DNA of 47,603 nucleotides from MWCR01 sp041665165 (GCA_041665165.1 JBAYJJ010000004.1:1-47603), one strand, 5' to 3'; positions 13,822 to 21,293 are shown, numbered from the stretch's first letter. Numbers and translations are program-made. Notes: generated by a model not told the origin, from the sequence alone.

Positions 13822-14925
13822 TTAGAAGTCGTGTGGCAGACCAGCACTCAAGTTTAAGTGACTCACCAGACGAAAGATGATCTGTTGAGCATAATCATAG
13901 TCGTCCTCCACTCGGAGTCTGTCCGCATCAGTGGGCGCGTGCCAATTGATATGGTCGGAGCTGTCATGATCGAATTTGATGCCCGGCCTGTCGAACGACA
14001 ATTGAGGGAATCTTCCTAAAAACCATTCCCTGAATCGTGAGTTGTCGGTTCCTTGGAAATTCCATTTCATGTCATGCGTACGTGGCATGAAATTGAAGCA
14101 TAGCTGGTCATCGCATCCGATGAGATGCAGGTCGCCGCGCGAGGTGAATATCTTGCTGATCCACTCAGGATCCAACAGAACGTTGTAGTACATGACGCAG
14201 CCCTGTCCGATTCCTGATTCACCCTTGTAGTAGAACGTAGGTCGGCGAGGATTGGCCAGGGTCGCTTTGAGCTCATCGATGTTGTTCGAATACGCACGAG
14301 CGACTGGTTCGGCCAGGTCCGTGGCAGCCTTGGCCAGGATCTCGTATTTGGCCAGCAGCCCCTCAGGGAAGGGACTGTGCCAACTGCCGTATGCTCGCAG
14401 AATCTGTTCGCGGCAAGCGAGGCGGTCGGACCCGGTTTTGGAATCCAACCAACGTCCGATGAGTGGTTTGTTGCTGCGCATGTGCTTTTCCCAATAGTCA
14501 CGCAGCATGCTCGCGGTCTGGCGGTCGTAGTAGTCGGCCATGTGCAGGATGAATACGAAGCGTTCCGGAGACCTGAACAGGAAACATGTCTGCCAATCAG
14601 ACCATTCTGCGGCCATGAAATCTGGCGCTGTCAGGCGGCGTAGGATTTTGCGCCAGGTGTAGTGATCTTGGACGGTAATCAGATTCAGGCTCTGCAATTC
14701 GTTTTGGCTCCTGGACGTATCGACGAGCAATGCATCGCGGACAGTTTCGAGCGGAACATGATGGCCGTTTGAGCAGATAATTTCCGCCTCTGGCGTGGCG
14801 AGCAATTTCTTGCAACGTCCGCGTGGCATCTTCTCCGCGCAACAGACTGCGCCGTCAGATCGGACGGTGACGCTGGGTTGAAGGGATTCTTCAGTCGCCC
14901 GGACCGCGGATGTACTATGAGACAT
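13822..14925 (-). CDS. Unrecognised protein with an N-terminal Cys/His cluster (367 residues)
   Basis: No family is assigned. Residues about 20-60 hold a Cys/His cluster (AVCCAEK, RGRCKK, IICSNGHH) that could bind zinc. The C-terminal third is rich in Asp and His (LIGCDDQLCF, KFDHDSSDHINWHAPTDADR), recalling metal-dependent hydrolases such as M28 peptidases, but the motif order is not close enough for a call. No signal peptide. The ATG at 14925 is used because AAGGAG lies upstream of it, while the ATG at 14976 coincides with the predicted transcription start. A perfect 16-base palindrome lies in the leader. Confidence 0.7.
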   Translation of the reverse strand: MSHSTSAVRATEESLQPSVTVRSDGAVCCAEKMPRGRCKKLLATPEAEIICSNGHHVPLETVRDALLVDTSRSQNELQSLNLITVQDHYTWRKILRRLTAPDFMAAEWSDWQTCFLFRSPERFVFILHMADYYDRQTASMLRDYWEKHMRSNKPLIGRWLDSKTGSDRLACREQILRAYGSWHSPFPEGLLAKYEILAKAATDLAEPVARAYSNNIDELKATLANPRRPTFYYKGESGIGQGCVMYYNVLLDPEWISKIFTSRGDLHLIGCDDQLCFNFMPRTHDMKWNFQGTDNSRFREWFLGRFPQLSFDRPGIKFDHDSSDHINWHAPTDADRLRVEDDYDYAQQIIFRLVSHLNLSAGLPHDF

Positions 14926-14945
14926 GCTGGGTCGCTCCTTGTGGT

Positions 14946-14961
14946 GCCTACATATGTAGGC
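14946..14961. promoter_or_regulatory. Perfect 16-base palindrome in a leader
   Basis: GCCTACATATGTAGGC, between the -10 and the Shine-Dalgarno site of the 13822-14925 gene. It may be a protein operator or an mRNA hairpin close to the ribosome binding site. Confidence 0.5.
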
Positions 14962-14981
14962 GTTGTTAGGGTACATCAGCC

Positions 14982-15010
14982 AAGATAACCAAAAAATGTT
15001 TTTTTGTCAA
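14982..15010 (-). promoter_or_regulatory. Promoter of the 13822-14925 gene
   Basis: Minus strand TTGACA (15010-15005), 17-base spacer, TATCTT (14987-14982). Spacer is a run of A, CA, then a run of T. Confidence 0.85.
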
Positions 15011-15091
15011 GGTTCGCATCATTCACTTTTCACTTTTCGTTGAATCTCTTACTCTCTTGCTCTCTGCATCTCTCTGTCGTAACCTATTGCC

Positions 15092-16333
15092 ATGCGAATC
15101 ATCTCAGACCTGCACATACACTCCCGCTTTTCGCGCGCCTGCTCAAAAGATTTGACTATTCCTAACATTGCCAAGGCTTGTGAGCGCAAAGGCATTGATT
15201 TCGTGGGCACAGGCGATGCCCTGCACCCGATTTGGCGCAAAGAGATAGCAGACAGCCTTGTAGAGCGCGAAGGAGCGTTTTATTTGGCTGATGGATCGTC
15301 TAAAACCGCGTTTTGCCTCACGACTGAAGTTTCTTGCATTTATAAAAAGGGAGATAAGACGCGCAGACTGCATCATGTTATCGTTTTTCCTGATCTGCAG
15401 GCCTTGGAAAAAGTCGCAAACAAGCTTACAAACGATGGTTATAATTTAAAAAGCGATGGCCGGCCCATAATGGGCCTTGATTCGCAAAAGCTTTTAAATA
15501 TCCTTTTGGAGATTGATGAGCGCATCCTTTTGATACCAGCGCATGCTTGGACGCCTTGGTTTGCGATTTTTGGCTCAAAATCAGGCTTTGACTCAATGGA
15601 AGAGTGTTTTGGCGAAGACTCAAAGTATATTCATGCGATTGAGACGGGGTTGTCGTCTGACCCGCCTATGAACTGGCGTATAAGCGCACTTGATCGTCTA
15701 TTCCTCGTCAGCAACTCTGATGCGCACTCGTACGACAACTTGGGACGCGAGGCAAATGTGTTTGAAATGGAAAAACCGTCTTTTGCAGAATTGCGGCGCA
15801 TCTTAGTAGAACACGACGCGTCTAAATTTATTGAGACGCTTGAGTTTTTCCCTGAAGAAGGCAAGTATCACGTGGATGGGCATGCTGACTGCAAATTTTG
15901 GTGCGAACCTGAGAAGTCGCGCAAACTGAACAACAAGTGCCCTAATTGCGGAAAGCCTTTGACTATTGGCGTGCTCTCGCGCGTGCAAGACTTGGCAGAC
16001 CGCCCAGTGAATCCTGAGCGTCCAATTAAATCAGCGCCTTTCCGCAGTATCATCCCTTTGCGCGAATTGATCGCAGATTGCTTGGGCGTGGGCAAAGCGA
16101 GCAAAAAAGTAAAAGAAGAATATGACAGGCTTATATTGAACGCGCCAGAGTTCTCAATCCTTCTTGATTTGGACGAAGAACGTTTGAAATTATTCGCACG
16201 CCCAGACGTCGTTGAGGGCATAATGCGCATGCGCAACAGGGAAGTTGATATCCGCCCAGGGTATGACGGAATTTTTGGTGAAGTGCGTGTACGAGATGTT
16301 ACAAAAAAACCAGCGCAACAAAATTTATTATAA
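15092..16333 (+). CDS. Endonuclease Q-like PHP-domain DNA repair nuclease
   Basis: The 413-residue protein starts with the PHP metal-binding motif DLHIHSRFSRACSKDLT (Asp6, His8, His10), continues with AHAWTPWFAIFGSKSGFDSMEECF and SNSDAHSYDNLGREAN, and has a Cys4-type zinc element (CKFWC ... CPNCGKPL) followed by VLSRVQDLADRP. This order is that of endonuclease Q (YqxK/EndoQ), which nicks DNA 5' of deaminated bases such as uracil and hypoxanthine; relatives are often misannotated as helicase or phosphoesterase. Cytosolic. TAACCT lies six bases before the ATG, suggesting a leaderless start; there is no Shine-Dalgarno site. It stands alone, followed by a GTAGAGACG hairpin. Confidence 0.85.
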   Translation: MRIISDLHIHSRFSRACSKDLTIPNIAKACERKGIDFVGTGDALHPIWRKEIADSLVEREGAFYLADGSSKTAFCLTTEVSCIYKKGDKTRRLHHVIVFPDLQALEKVANKLTNDGYNLKSDGRPIMGLDSQKLLNILLEIDERILLIPAHAWTPWFAIFGSKSGFDSMEECFGEDSKYIHAIETGLSSDPPMNWRISALDRLFLVSNSDAHSYDNLGREANVFEMEKPSFAELRRILVEHDASKFIETLEFFPEEGKYHVDGHADCKFWCEPEKSRKLNNKCPNCGKPLTIGVLSRVQDLADRPVNPERPIKSAPFRSIIPLRELIADCLGVGKASKKVKEEYDRLILNAPEFSILLDLDEERLKLFARPDVVEGIMRMRNREVDIRPGYDGIFGEVRVRDVTKKPAQQNLL

Positions 16334-16343
16334 TACCGTCCGG

Positions 16344-16373
16344 GTAGAGACGTCGCCGATGGCGCGTCTCCCA
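16344..16373. repeat. GTAGAGACG hairpin repeat, copy 2
   Basis: GTAGAGACGTCGCC-GAT-GGCGCGTCTCCCAC: arms with one or two mismatches, directly after the endonuclease Q gene. Confidence 0.7.
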
Positions 16374-16390
16374 CAGCATCACAAATAAGC

Positions 16391-16417
16391 AAACCCCGCT
16401 CTCTCGAGCGGGGTTTT
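16391..16417. terminator. Bidirectional terminator
   Basis: AAACCCCGCTC-TCTC-GAGCGGGGTTTT. It can end both the endonuclease Q gene and the minus-strand peptide gene. Confidence 0.88.
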
Positions 16418-16448
16418 CCTCCTATAGGAAGAAATCTTTCAAGAAAAG

Positions 16449-16523
16449 TTAGATTTTCTTTGACTTCTTCGCGACCTTCTTCTTCTTTGTGGCCTTCTTC
16501 TTCGTTGCCTTCTTCTTTGCCAT
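16449..16523 (-). CDS. Lysine-rich 24-residue peptide, histone-tail-like
   Basis: The ORF encodes only Lys (14 or so), Ala, Thr, Val, Ser and Ile in a MAKKKATKKKATKKKK pattern, like the C-terminal tails of histone H1/Hc1-type DNA-binding proteins. It should bind DNA or RNA through charge; the exact role is unknown. It is too short for ordinary gene finders but has a strong Shine-Dalgarno site (GGAAGGTG), an extended -10 TGATATAAT about 100 bases upstream and a terminator 32 bases after the stop codon. The repetitive codons (AAG/AAA, GCC, ACA) are biased to AAG. It may be a free nucleoid-associated peptide. Confidence 0.65.
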   Translation of the reverse strand: MAKKKATKKKATKKKKVAKKSKKI

Positions 16524-16625
16524 GTTAATCACCTTCCTTTCTTTTGAGTTCTGTCCCGATGAAATATCAGGATCAGTTATCGCAGTAAATATTTTTTTCG
16601 TTTTGTTACCTGCGACTGTAAATGT

Positions 16626-16634
16626 ATTATATCA
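16626..16634 (-). promoter_or_regulatory. Extended -10 for the lysine-rich peptide gene
   Basis: Minus strand TGATATAAT (16634-16626). CTTGAC lies 15 bases upstream of the hexamer. The leader of about 95 bases holds a CCTGAT/ATCGGG stem. Confidence 0.65.
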
Positions 16635-16659
16635 CAATTTTTTCAAGTCAAGGAGAATT

Positions 16660-16912
16660 TATCGTAGACAATAGCTTTTAGACCATAGACGGTAGCAAGT
16701 ATTTTATTTGATGAAAATATTTTTGGATTATTAATTTTGATTTTTAAATTATCCAAAAAAAGGCGTTAATAAAGGTTAAAATGTATATTAAAAAAATATT
16801 TTTGTGTTTTCTTGCGTTGGAAAAATATAAAATATCGTCAGCAATGATTTTTTTACGTGTTTTTGTGAGCGTAATGTTATCCACAAGCTACCACTTCAAA
16901 AAACTAATTTAC
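16660..16912. other. AT-rich gene-free stretch with one DnaA box
   Basis: Very AT-rich, with TTTTTGGAT/ATCCAAAAAA able to pair across about 30 bases. One perfect DnaA box TTATCCACA lies at 16877-16885. No ORF is supported and the usual oriC neighbours (dnaA, dnaN) are absent. Confidence 0.3.
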
Positions 16913-16939
16913 AAAAAATTTCCCGTTTGGGAAATTTTT
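16913..16939. terminator. Bidirectional terminator
   Basis: AAAAAATTTCCC-GTTT-GGGAAATTTTT, just after the stop codon of the zinc-ribbon gene on the minus strand. Confidence 0.8.
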
Positions 16940-16954
16940 ATGGACTGAATCCGC

Positions 16955-17143
16955 TTACACGTTTTCTGTCTCGACCGGCGCCTCCTCTTTGGTTGAGCAT
17001 TCAGCGCACACACATTCGGCCTCTTGCATCGTAGCTCCGCACTCGCACTGGCAGGTGCCATTCTCGCAAGCCATCGGCGCCTTGCATTCTGGGCATGAGC
17101 AAGCTTCTTGAGTTACTTCGCCACCGCATTTGGAACAATTCAT
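16955..17143 (-). CDS. Small zinc-ribbon-like Cys-rich protein (62 residues)
   Basis: Twelve or so Cys are arranged in CxxC and CxC pairs: NCSKCGG, CSCPECK, CENGTCQCECG, CVCAECS. This is a tandem of zinc-ribbon knuckles, as in small double-zinc-ribbon or metallothionein-like proteins. The last ten residues are acidic. It probably binds zinc and may bind RNA or protein; no closer family is assigned. It is cytosolic. The ATG at 17143 lies ten bases from a perfect 17-base palindrome, a possible operator, and there is no Shine-Dalgarno site, so the start is probably leaderless. Confidence 0.75.
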   Translation of the reverse strand: MNCSKCGGEVTQEACSCPECKAPMACENGTCQCECGATMQEAECVCAECSTKEEAPVETENV

Positions 17144-17153
17144 AGCAATAATT

Positions 17154-17170
17154 CACTAAATTATTTAGTG
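17154..17170. promoter_or_regulatory. Perfect 17-base palindrome before the zinc-ribbon gene
   Basis: CACTAAAT-T-ATTTAGTG (17154-17170). Its position over the expected core promoter suggests an operator, perhaps metal-responsive. Confidence 0.5.
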
Positions 17171-17194
17171 GTAAAAGAATATCACAATATATTG

Positions 17195-17333
17195 CAAACA
17201 CCAAGATCTAAAACACCAAACACCAAGAAACAAGATCCAGATAAACTCCAAACTCCAAAATACAGATTGGTTTTTCGGTGTTTGAGTGTTTGATGTTTGT
17301 TTGGTGTTTGTATCTTGTATCTTGGTGTTTAGG
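17195..17333. repeat. Inverted short-word repeat (CACCAAACACCAAG type)
   Basis: The left arm (17195-17236) is made of CAAACACCAAGATC words and the right arm (17280-17331) of their complements (GTTTGGTGTTTG, ATCTTGTATCTTGG). It can fold into a long imperfect hairpin just after the 253-residue gene's stop codon. Confidence 0.6.
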
Positions 17334-17336
17334 AGT

Positions 17337-18098
17337 CTATTTGAAATCAAACGTCGCTAAAACATCCTCGATTGTTATAGTCGCGACTCCTCGACGTGCG
17401 CTGGTAGCCTTATCTTTTGGCGGATTCTTGATCCATATGAGATGCGTATTGTTACCGTTATATAAAACACTGAGGACAGCTGCGCTCTTTATGCTGTCCG
17501 GGGTTGATGTGTTTGGCAAAGGGCCTTTAACGCCCGTGATGACATGCCCGTTGACCAAATAAGCAACCGGGGTTGATGTGGCCAGTCTGGCGATGAGCAA
17601 TTGTTCGGTTTGGGAGCTGTAAGGCACGACCGAAATCCAGGGGCCATCCGAGGCCTGTTGCTGGCTGCCTGTGCTTTCTATCTTGCCGGTTATATTTATG
17701 CCGTTTTCATCATTGGATGAGGTTTGCGATTCAGGCGGGTATTTGAAAGAAAGGCCTAAGCTGGAAGAGACAATGGAGCTCCAGCCGCTAACCAGCTTTG
17801 GCGACGGCGCAGGCAGAGCTTTGGCCGAAACAAGGAGTTTTCTTTCCAGTTCAAGCAAGCGCAGGGCTTCCTGGGCTTTTTCTATCTCTTGATTTGCCTG
17901 CGAAAGCTTTTGGTTTGTTTCCAAGACGGCTTCTTCCCGCTCTTCTTGGGCCTTGATGGCCTCAGCCCTGGCTTGCTGGGCCTCATTGGCCAGGTTTTTC
18001 CTGTCCAAATTAGCCAGATGCAGGAAATAGCCAGTGCCCAGACCCACAAAGATAGCTCCAAGCAGGACGGACAAGAGGATAGACCAAGCTTTTTTCAT
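17337..18098 (-). CDS. Membrane-anchored coiled-coil protein, function unknown (253 residues)
   Basis: An N-terminal membrane segment (about residues 7-29) is followed by a long charged coiled coil (about 32-90; NEAQQARAEAIKAQEEREEAVLE and so on). The C-terminal ~150 residues look extracytoplasmic: LGLSFKYPPE opens a PsbP-like/beta domain often found in secreted Patescibacteria proteins, with many Ser/Thr. No enzyme motif is visible. No Shine-Dalgarno site; the start at 18098 begins the signal-anchor. It may be a surface or envelope scaffold protein. Nearest neighbours give no operon link. Confidence 0.7.
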   Translation of the reverse strand: MKKAWSILLSVLLGAIFVGLGTGYFLHLANLDRKNLANEAQQARAEAIKAQEEREEAVLETNQKLSQANQEIEKAQEALRLLELERKLLVSAKALPAPSPKLVSGWSSIVSSSLGLSFKYPPESQTSSNDENGINITGKIESTGSQQQASDGPWISVVPYSSQTEQLLIARLATSTPVAYLVNGHVITGVKGPLPNTSTPDSIKSAAVLSVLYNGNNTHLIWIKNPPKDKATSARRGVATITIEDVLATFDFK

Positions 18099-18154
18099 AA
18101 ATATGTAGCTACCTGATTTTGCTGTATATGCTTACATAAATCAAGAGCACGGAG

Positions 18155-18183
18155 TTGACTAAACCTTTCACATGACATATAAC
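18155..18183 (+). promoter_or_regulatory. Promoter of tRNA-Ala
   Basis: TTGACT (18155-18160), 17-base spacer, TATAAC (18178-18183). About 58 bases lie between the predicted start and the tRNA; they contain repeated ACATG(T/A) words. Confidence 0.7.
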
Positions 18184-18247
18184 ATGTAACACGAAACATG
18201 CAGCAAACGGTCTTGATATATGCTATATGATGCATGTTACATGAAGG

Positions 18248-18323
18248 GGGCCCTTAGCTCAGCTGGTAGAGCATCGCGTTTGCAACGCGGGGGTCATCGG
18301 TTCGAATCCGATAGGGTCCACCA
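18248..18323 (+). tRNA. tRNA-Ala (anticodon TGC)
   Basis: A 76-base cloverleaf with anticodon TGC in loop TTTGCAA, T-loop GGTTCGAATCC and D-loop AGCTCAGCTGGTAGAGC. The acceptor stem GGGCCCT/AGGGTCC contains the G3-U70 pair that identifies alanine tRNA. CCA is encoded. Confidence 0.98.
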
Positions 18324-18326
18324 CGT

Positions 18327-18357
18327 AAAAAACCGCTAAGTGTATGGCGGTTTTTTT
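18327..18357 (+). terminator. Terminator of tRNA-Ala
   Basis: AAAAAACCGC...GCGGTTTTTTT, directly after the CCA. Confidence 0.9.
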
Positions 18358-18481
18358 CGTGCCCCCGCGTAAAGCGCCGTGGGACGCGCCACGCGGCCTT
18401 TACGGCGTGACGCGTAAGTTAAATCATTGTGCGTTTTACGGGGCAGTAACTTTAATGCGGTTTCACGTGGCACGGCCAAGC
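18358..18481. other. GC-rich segment between two terminators
   Basis: CGTAAAG (18369-18375 region) pairs with CTTTACG near 18400, and GCCGTG/CACG(C)GGC extend the stem. Further GCGTAA/TTACG words follow. No supported ORF. It could be a small RNA gene or a decayed repeat. Confidence 0.3.
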
Positions 18482-18509
18482 AAAAAAACCTGGTCAGCCA
18501 GGTTTTTTT
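18482..18509. terminator. Bidirectional terminator
   Basis: AAAAAAACCTGG-TCAG-CCAGGTTTTTTT, perfect stem with T tracts on both strands. Confidence 0.88.
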
Positions 18510-18526
18510 GTATGCTAGTGCCACCC

Positions 18527-18555
18527 TTGATTAATTAGTCTTATTATGATAAAAA
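18527..18555 (+). promoter_or_regulatory. Promoter of the 18598 gene
   Basis: TTGATT (18527-18532), 17-base spacer, TAAAAA (18550-18555). Confidence 0.6.
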
Positions 18556-18597
18556 ATCCGCGCATTTGTTCGTTAACACTCAAGCCAGGAGAGCGCC

Positions 18598-20193
18598 ATG
18601 AAGCAGGGGAATACCCGAAACGTTCTGACGAGTCTATTAGTCGCCCTGACAATAGTTTTGGTTTCTGCGCCTGTTTGGGCGCAAAAGCCGGCCGACCCAT
18701 TGCCCAAAGCTTGTTGCAGTAACTTCAGAGTCTATGCCGGAAGTCTGCTCGACGAGCTGACCAAGCTTTGCCAGACAAAGCCAGATGCACAAGCCCAGGT
18801 CCATGAGATTGTGAACGATTTTATCGGTCAGGTCTTAAAGATCCCTTTCGCCAACCAGGCGCAAGAATGCGTTCACATCAAGCCTAAGTTCACGGTCGGC
18901 AAGGACGAACATGCACTACACGGGTGCTATGACCCACGGAAATTGTTGGAAAAATATATGGCAGCCTATGCCAAGGGTATGCAACAGTGTCCGCCTCCAC
19001 AGTCGACAACGGTTGTTCAGCCTCCCAATCCTTGCGATCCGCCGCAACCTGATAACGGTTGCGGCAACACCACGATTGTGGTTATGCCCGTGGCTTTTCC
19101 AACGGCGCTGCCGGTCAACAACTTCAACACGTTCAACTTCAACGTGAGTTACACCTTGGGTGAAAACAACAGGTCTGAGAAGCCGTCTGATCCGAAAGCG
19201 CCAGAACCGCTCCAGCCCCAGGTGCCCACTGAAAACGTGTTCGGCACATCGCAGACCGGCTTGCTGAGGCCTAGTGAAACACGCCTTGCGGCCGTTCAGA
19301 TGCCGGTCGTGATAACTGACAATGGGACGTATGGCACAGCAGGCGTATCCTTTTCGCCTTACAAAATCTATCAGCTTGAATCAGATTCGGGTGATAGCAT
19401 TGGGTCTTTGGAAAGAGTGCCGCTTCTCGGTAGGTTCCTGAAGCGCATCAATGTTTCGCTTGGTGCGACCAAGAGCCCGGGCATGATGGAACAGGCAGGT
19501 TCAGCCAATGGAGCTGTGGCCATTTCACTCCAGCACAGGAATGATCACGATCCATATTTGAACGAAAAGTTCGGGAAATGCTTGCGTGATGTGGCCAGGG
19601 TGATAACCGACGCGCGTAAAGAGGCTTGTGCTGACCAGAAAGAAGCGGCAGCGAAAGAGGAGTGCTTAGCAAATCACATAGCCTCAGAAGAGACTAGGTC
19701 GCGTAGTGGGTTCAGGCAATGCCTAGGCAATCACGCACGCTCTGCTGCCTCAACAGTCTTGGGCGCTTCGGCTGAATTGGTCAAAGCCTGGTACACCTAC
19801 GAAGGCTCGTGGAACTGGTACCTCTCATGGCTGGCCTATGGCGGAATGGAATATAACCGCCGCCACGATGTGTTTGTGCCAGCCGAAGCAGGCGGCCAAA
19901 TCAGCCTCACGACTGCGAGTTGTTCTGCGCACCTGGATGCGACCATGATGGCCGGCGCCACAGACAGTTCCATTAAATTTCGGCCGACGGGCGGCCTGGG
20001 AATCTCTTTGCCCACATTCAATGGCATGTCAGCCAACTTCGGAGTCAGGTTCATGCCGCTCGCTTGGGACGACTCCTGGAGCCACGACCCATTCAGCCGC
20101 ATGGAAAAACGCTATGTGGTCGGCATTGGCTGGGCAGGCGAGGACGTGGCCATCAAATACTACCGCAAGACACTGGAGAATAAGAAACCTTGA
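18598..20193 (+). CDS. Large secreted protein of unknown function (531 residues)
   Basis: A signal peptide (basic start, LLVALTIVLVSAPVWAQ, cleavage about residue 28) is followed by a Cys-containing region (KACCSNF, LCQTK, ECVHIK), a Pro-rich linker (about 130-160, PPPQSTTVVQPPNPCDPPQP), an Asn/Phe-rich stretch (NNFNTFNFNVSYT), a Cys/charged helical part (about 310-370) and a C-terminal beta-rich section ending in alternating strands (YVVGIGWAGEDVAIKYY) that resembles a barrel edge. No family is recognised. AGGAGA lies seven bases before the ATG. Own promoter and terminator, one of the single-gene cassettes; it probably works at the cell surface. Confidence 0.8.
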   Translation: MKQGNTRNVLTSLLVALTIVLVSAPVWAQKPADPLPKACCSNFRVYAGSLLDELTKLCQTKPDAQAQVHEIVNDFIGQVLKIPFANQAQECVHIKPKFTVGKDEHALHGCYDPRKLLEKYMAAYAKGMQQCPPPQSTTVVQPPNPCDPPQPDNGCGNTTIVVMPVAFPTALPVNNFNTFNFNVSYTLGENNRSEKPSDPKAPEPLQPQVPTENVFGTSQTGLLRPSETRLAAVQMPVVITDNGTYGTAGVSFSPYKIYQLESDSGDSIGSLERVPLLGRFLKRINVSLGATKSPGMMEQAGSANGAVAISLQHRNDHDPYLNEKFGKCLRDVARVITDARKEACADQKEAAAKEECLANHIASEETRSRSGFRQCLGNHARSAASTVLGASAELVKAWYTYEGSWNWYLSWLAYGGMEYNRRHDVFVPAEAGGQISLTTASCSAHLDATMMAGATDSSIKFRPTGGLGISLPTFNGMSANFGVRFMPLAWDDSWSHDPFSRMEKRYVVGIGWAGEDVAIKYYRKTLENKKP

Positions 20194-20196
20194 ACT

Positions 20197-20222
20197 CAGC
20201 AGCATGAAAGTGCTGTTTTTTT
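20197..20222 (+). terminator. Terminator of the 18598 gene
   Basis: CAGCA...TGCTG followed by TTTTTTT, four bases after the stop codon. Confidence 0.75.
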
Positions 20223-20227
20223 ATATA

Positions 20228-20250
20228 CAAAAAACACCCTTGCGGATGTT
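20228..20250 (-). terminator. Terminator of the 20257-20709 gene
   Basis: Minus strand AACATCC-GCAA-GGGTGTT then TTTTG, six bases after the stop codon. Confidence 0.75.
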
Positions 20251-20256
20251 GAGTAG

Positions 20257-20709
20257 TTAGCCTTTCTTGAGCAGTTTGGCTGCTTTCAGCAATCGCCGAG
20301 CCTCTTGGCTGCAAGAATGACGCAGCACGTCATATATCTCTTCAATGCCTCGTGGCCAGGTATAGCGCCCACCGCGGCCTTCTGGGTGATCAGCTGTCGC
20401 TTCCCTGATTACGATGCGCATAGTGCCATCGCGATTGAAAAAGAATTTGCTGGTTGGATTCTGCTCGTCCTGGGGAACCAGGAAATAAGCAATCAGGTCG
20501 TCTTGACGCAGTTCATCGGTGTAGAGCCTCCGTGTTTCTGGTACACGCAGGTCAATAACCTGGGGCTCCAGATGGCAGGCATATGCCTTCACGTCCATCA
20601 AAATACTTGCGAATTGGGACGAGAGCTGGTGTAGGAGCTTTATCAGCTCATCAGCTCCCGCTCCCGATGGGTCGGATAGCGAGTCTGGGTTGAGCTGAAA
20701 GTGCTTCAT
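20257..20709 (-). CDS. Unrecognised cytosolic protein (150 residues)
   Basis: No family is recognised. The first ~50 residues are helical, the centre is mixed (LIAYFLVPQDEQ, KFFFNRDGTMRIVIREA, where the last is a beta hairpin with a polar turn) and the end is basic and helical (SQEARRLLKAAKLLKKG). There is no export signal. AGGAGG stands about six bases before the ATG, and promoter and terminator belong to this gene alone. The next cassette (20784-21293) has the same orientation but is separated by its own terminator. Confidence 0.75.
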   Translation of the reverse strand: MKHFQLNPDSLSDPSGAGADELIKLLHQLSSQFASILMDVKAYACHLEPQVIDLRVPETRRLYTDELRQDDLIAYFLVPQDEQNPTSKFFFNRDGTMRIVIREATADHPEGRGGRYTWPRGIEEIYDVLRHSCSQEARRLLKAAKLLKKG

Positions 20710-20728
20710 CGCCTGCCTCCTGCCATTC

Positions 20729-20757
20729 TTTTTATGCTAAAAAGTCAATTCGGTCAA
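20729..20757 (-). promoter_or_regulatory. Promoter of the 20257-20709 gene
   Basis: Minus strand TTGACC (20757-20752), 17-base spacer, TAAAAA (20734-20729). Confidence 0.75.
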
Positions 20758-20763
20758 CCCCTT

Positions 20764-20785
20764 AAACAAAAGAGCCGCCAGGCTC
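20764..20785 (-). terminator. Terminator of the 20784-21293 gene
   Basis: Minus strand GAGCC-TGGC-GGCTC then TTTTGTTT; the stem overlaps the TGA stop codon. Confidence 0.75.
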
Positions 20786-21293
20786 ACTCAAGGGAGGCTG
20801 TGGCGGCAGGGGAAGAGAGTTCGATGGGTTGTTGCTCTTGGGTCGGCATGAGCTCCTGGATTTTTGCTCCGCAATCCAGAAAGATGGCATGCAACGGCGG
20901 GTCTTTCTCTACCAAAGCTGCTTGGTCGCTGATGAGCCGCTGGAAGGCTAAGAACTCTTTGCTCGCCTGTTCCAGAACGAGCTTTCGCTCAACTTGATCC
21001 TGGATCACCAGGGCTTTTGAGAGGAATAGGGCGCACGATTCGCCTAAGTAGCAGTAGTCGAGCCAGGCTAGGTGGCTATCGTAGGCAGATGCTTCTTCGG
21101 CCGTGAGGCTTGAGGCCTTGGCCTTGATGTCGTCGCGCAAACTCTGGATGCGATCGCGTGCGAATTCATCTCCGCCTTCGCGGATTTGGCGGATTCTGAA
21201 TTCCACGATCCTGGCTGTGATAATGTCCGGCGTCAAGAGTTTTTCTGCGTCTTCTTGGGGAGCGATCTTGTTCTTCTTGGCTTTTCTTGCCAT
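20784..21293 (-). CDS. Unrecognised helical protein (169 residues)
   Basis: No family is recognised. The N-terminus is strongly basic (MARKAKKNKIAP), the body is a run of charged amphipathic helices (IVEFRIRQIREGGDEF, VERKLVLEQASKEFLAFQRL) and three Cys lie in the middle and late parts. There is no signal peptide. GAGGTGAT lies four bases before the ATG. The gene ends inside its own terminator and has a TTGACG promoter, the layout of the other single-gene cassettes. Confidence 0.75.
   Translation of the reverse strand: MARKAKKNKIAPQEDAEKLLTPDIITARIVEFRIRQIREGGDEFARDRIQSLRDDIKAKASSLTAEEASAYDSHLAWLDYCYLGESCALFLSKALVIQDQVERKLVLEQASKEFLAFQRLISDQAALVEKDPPLHAIFLDCGAKIQELMPTQEQQPIELSSPAATASLE

Noticed and set aside
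16660..16912. Replication origin
   Set aside because: Only one DnaA box, no dnaA/dnaN neighbours and no array of boxes.
18344..18538. 64-codon frame after tRNA-Ala
   Set aside because: It passes through two terminators and has no ribosome binding site.
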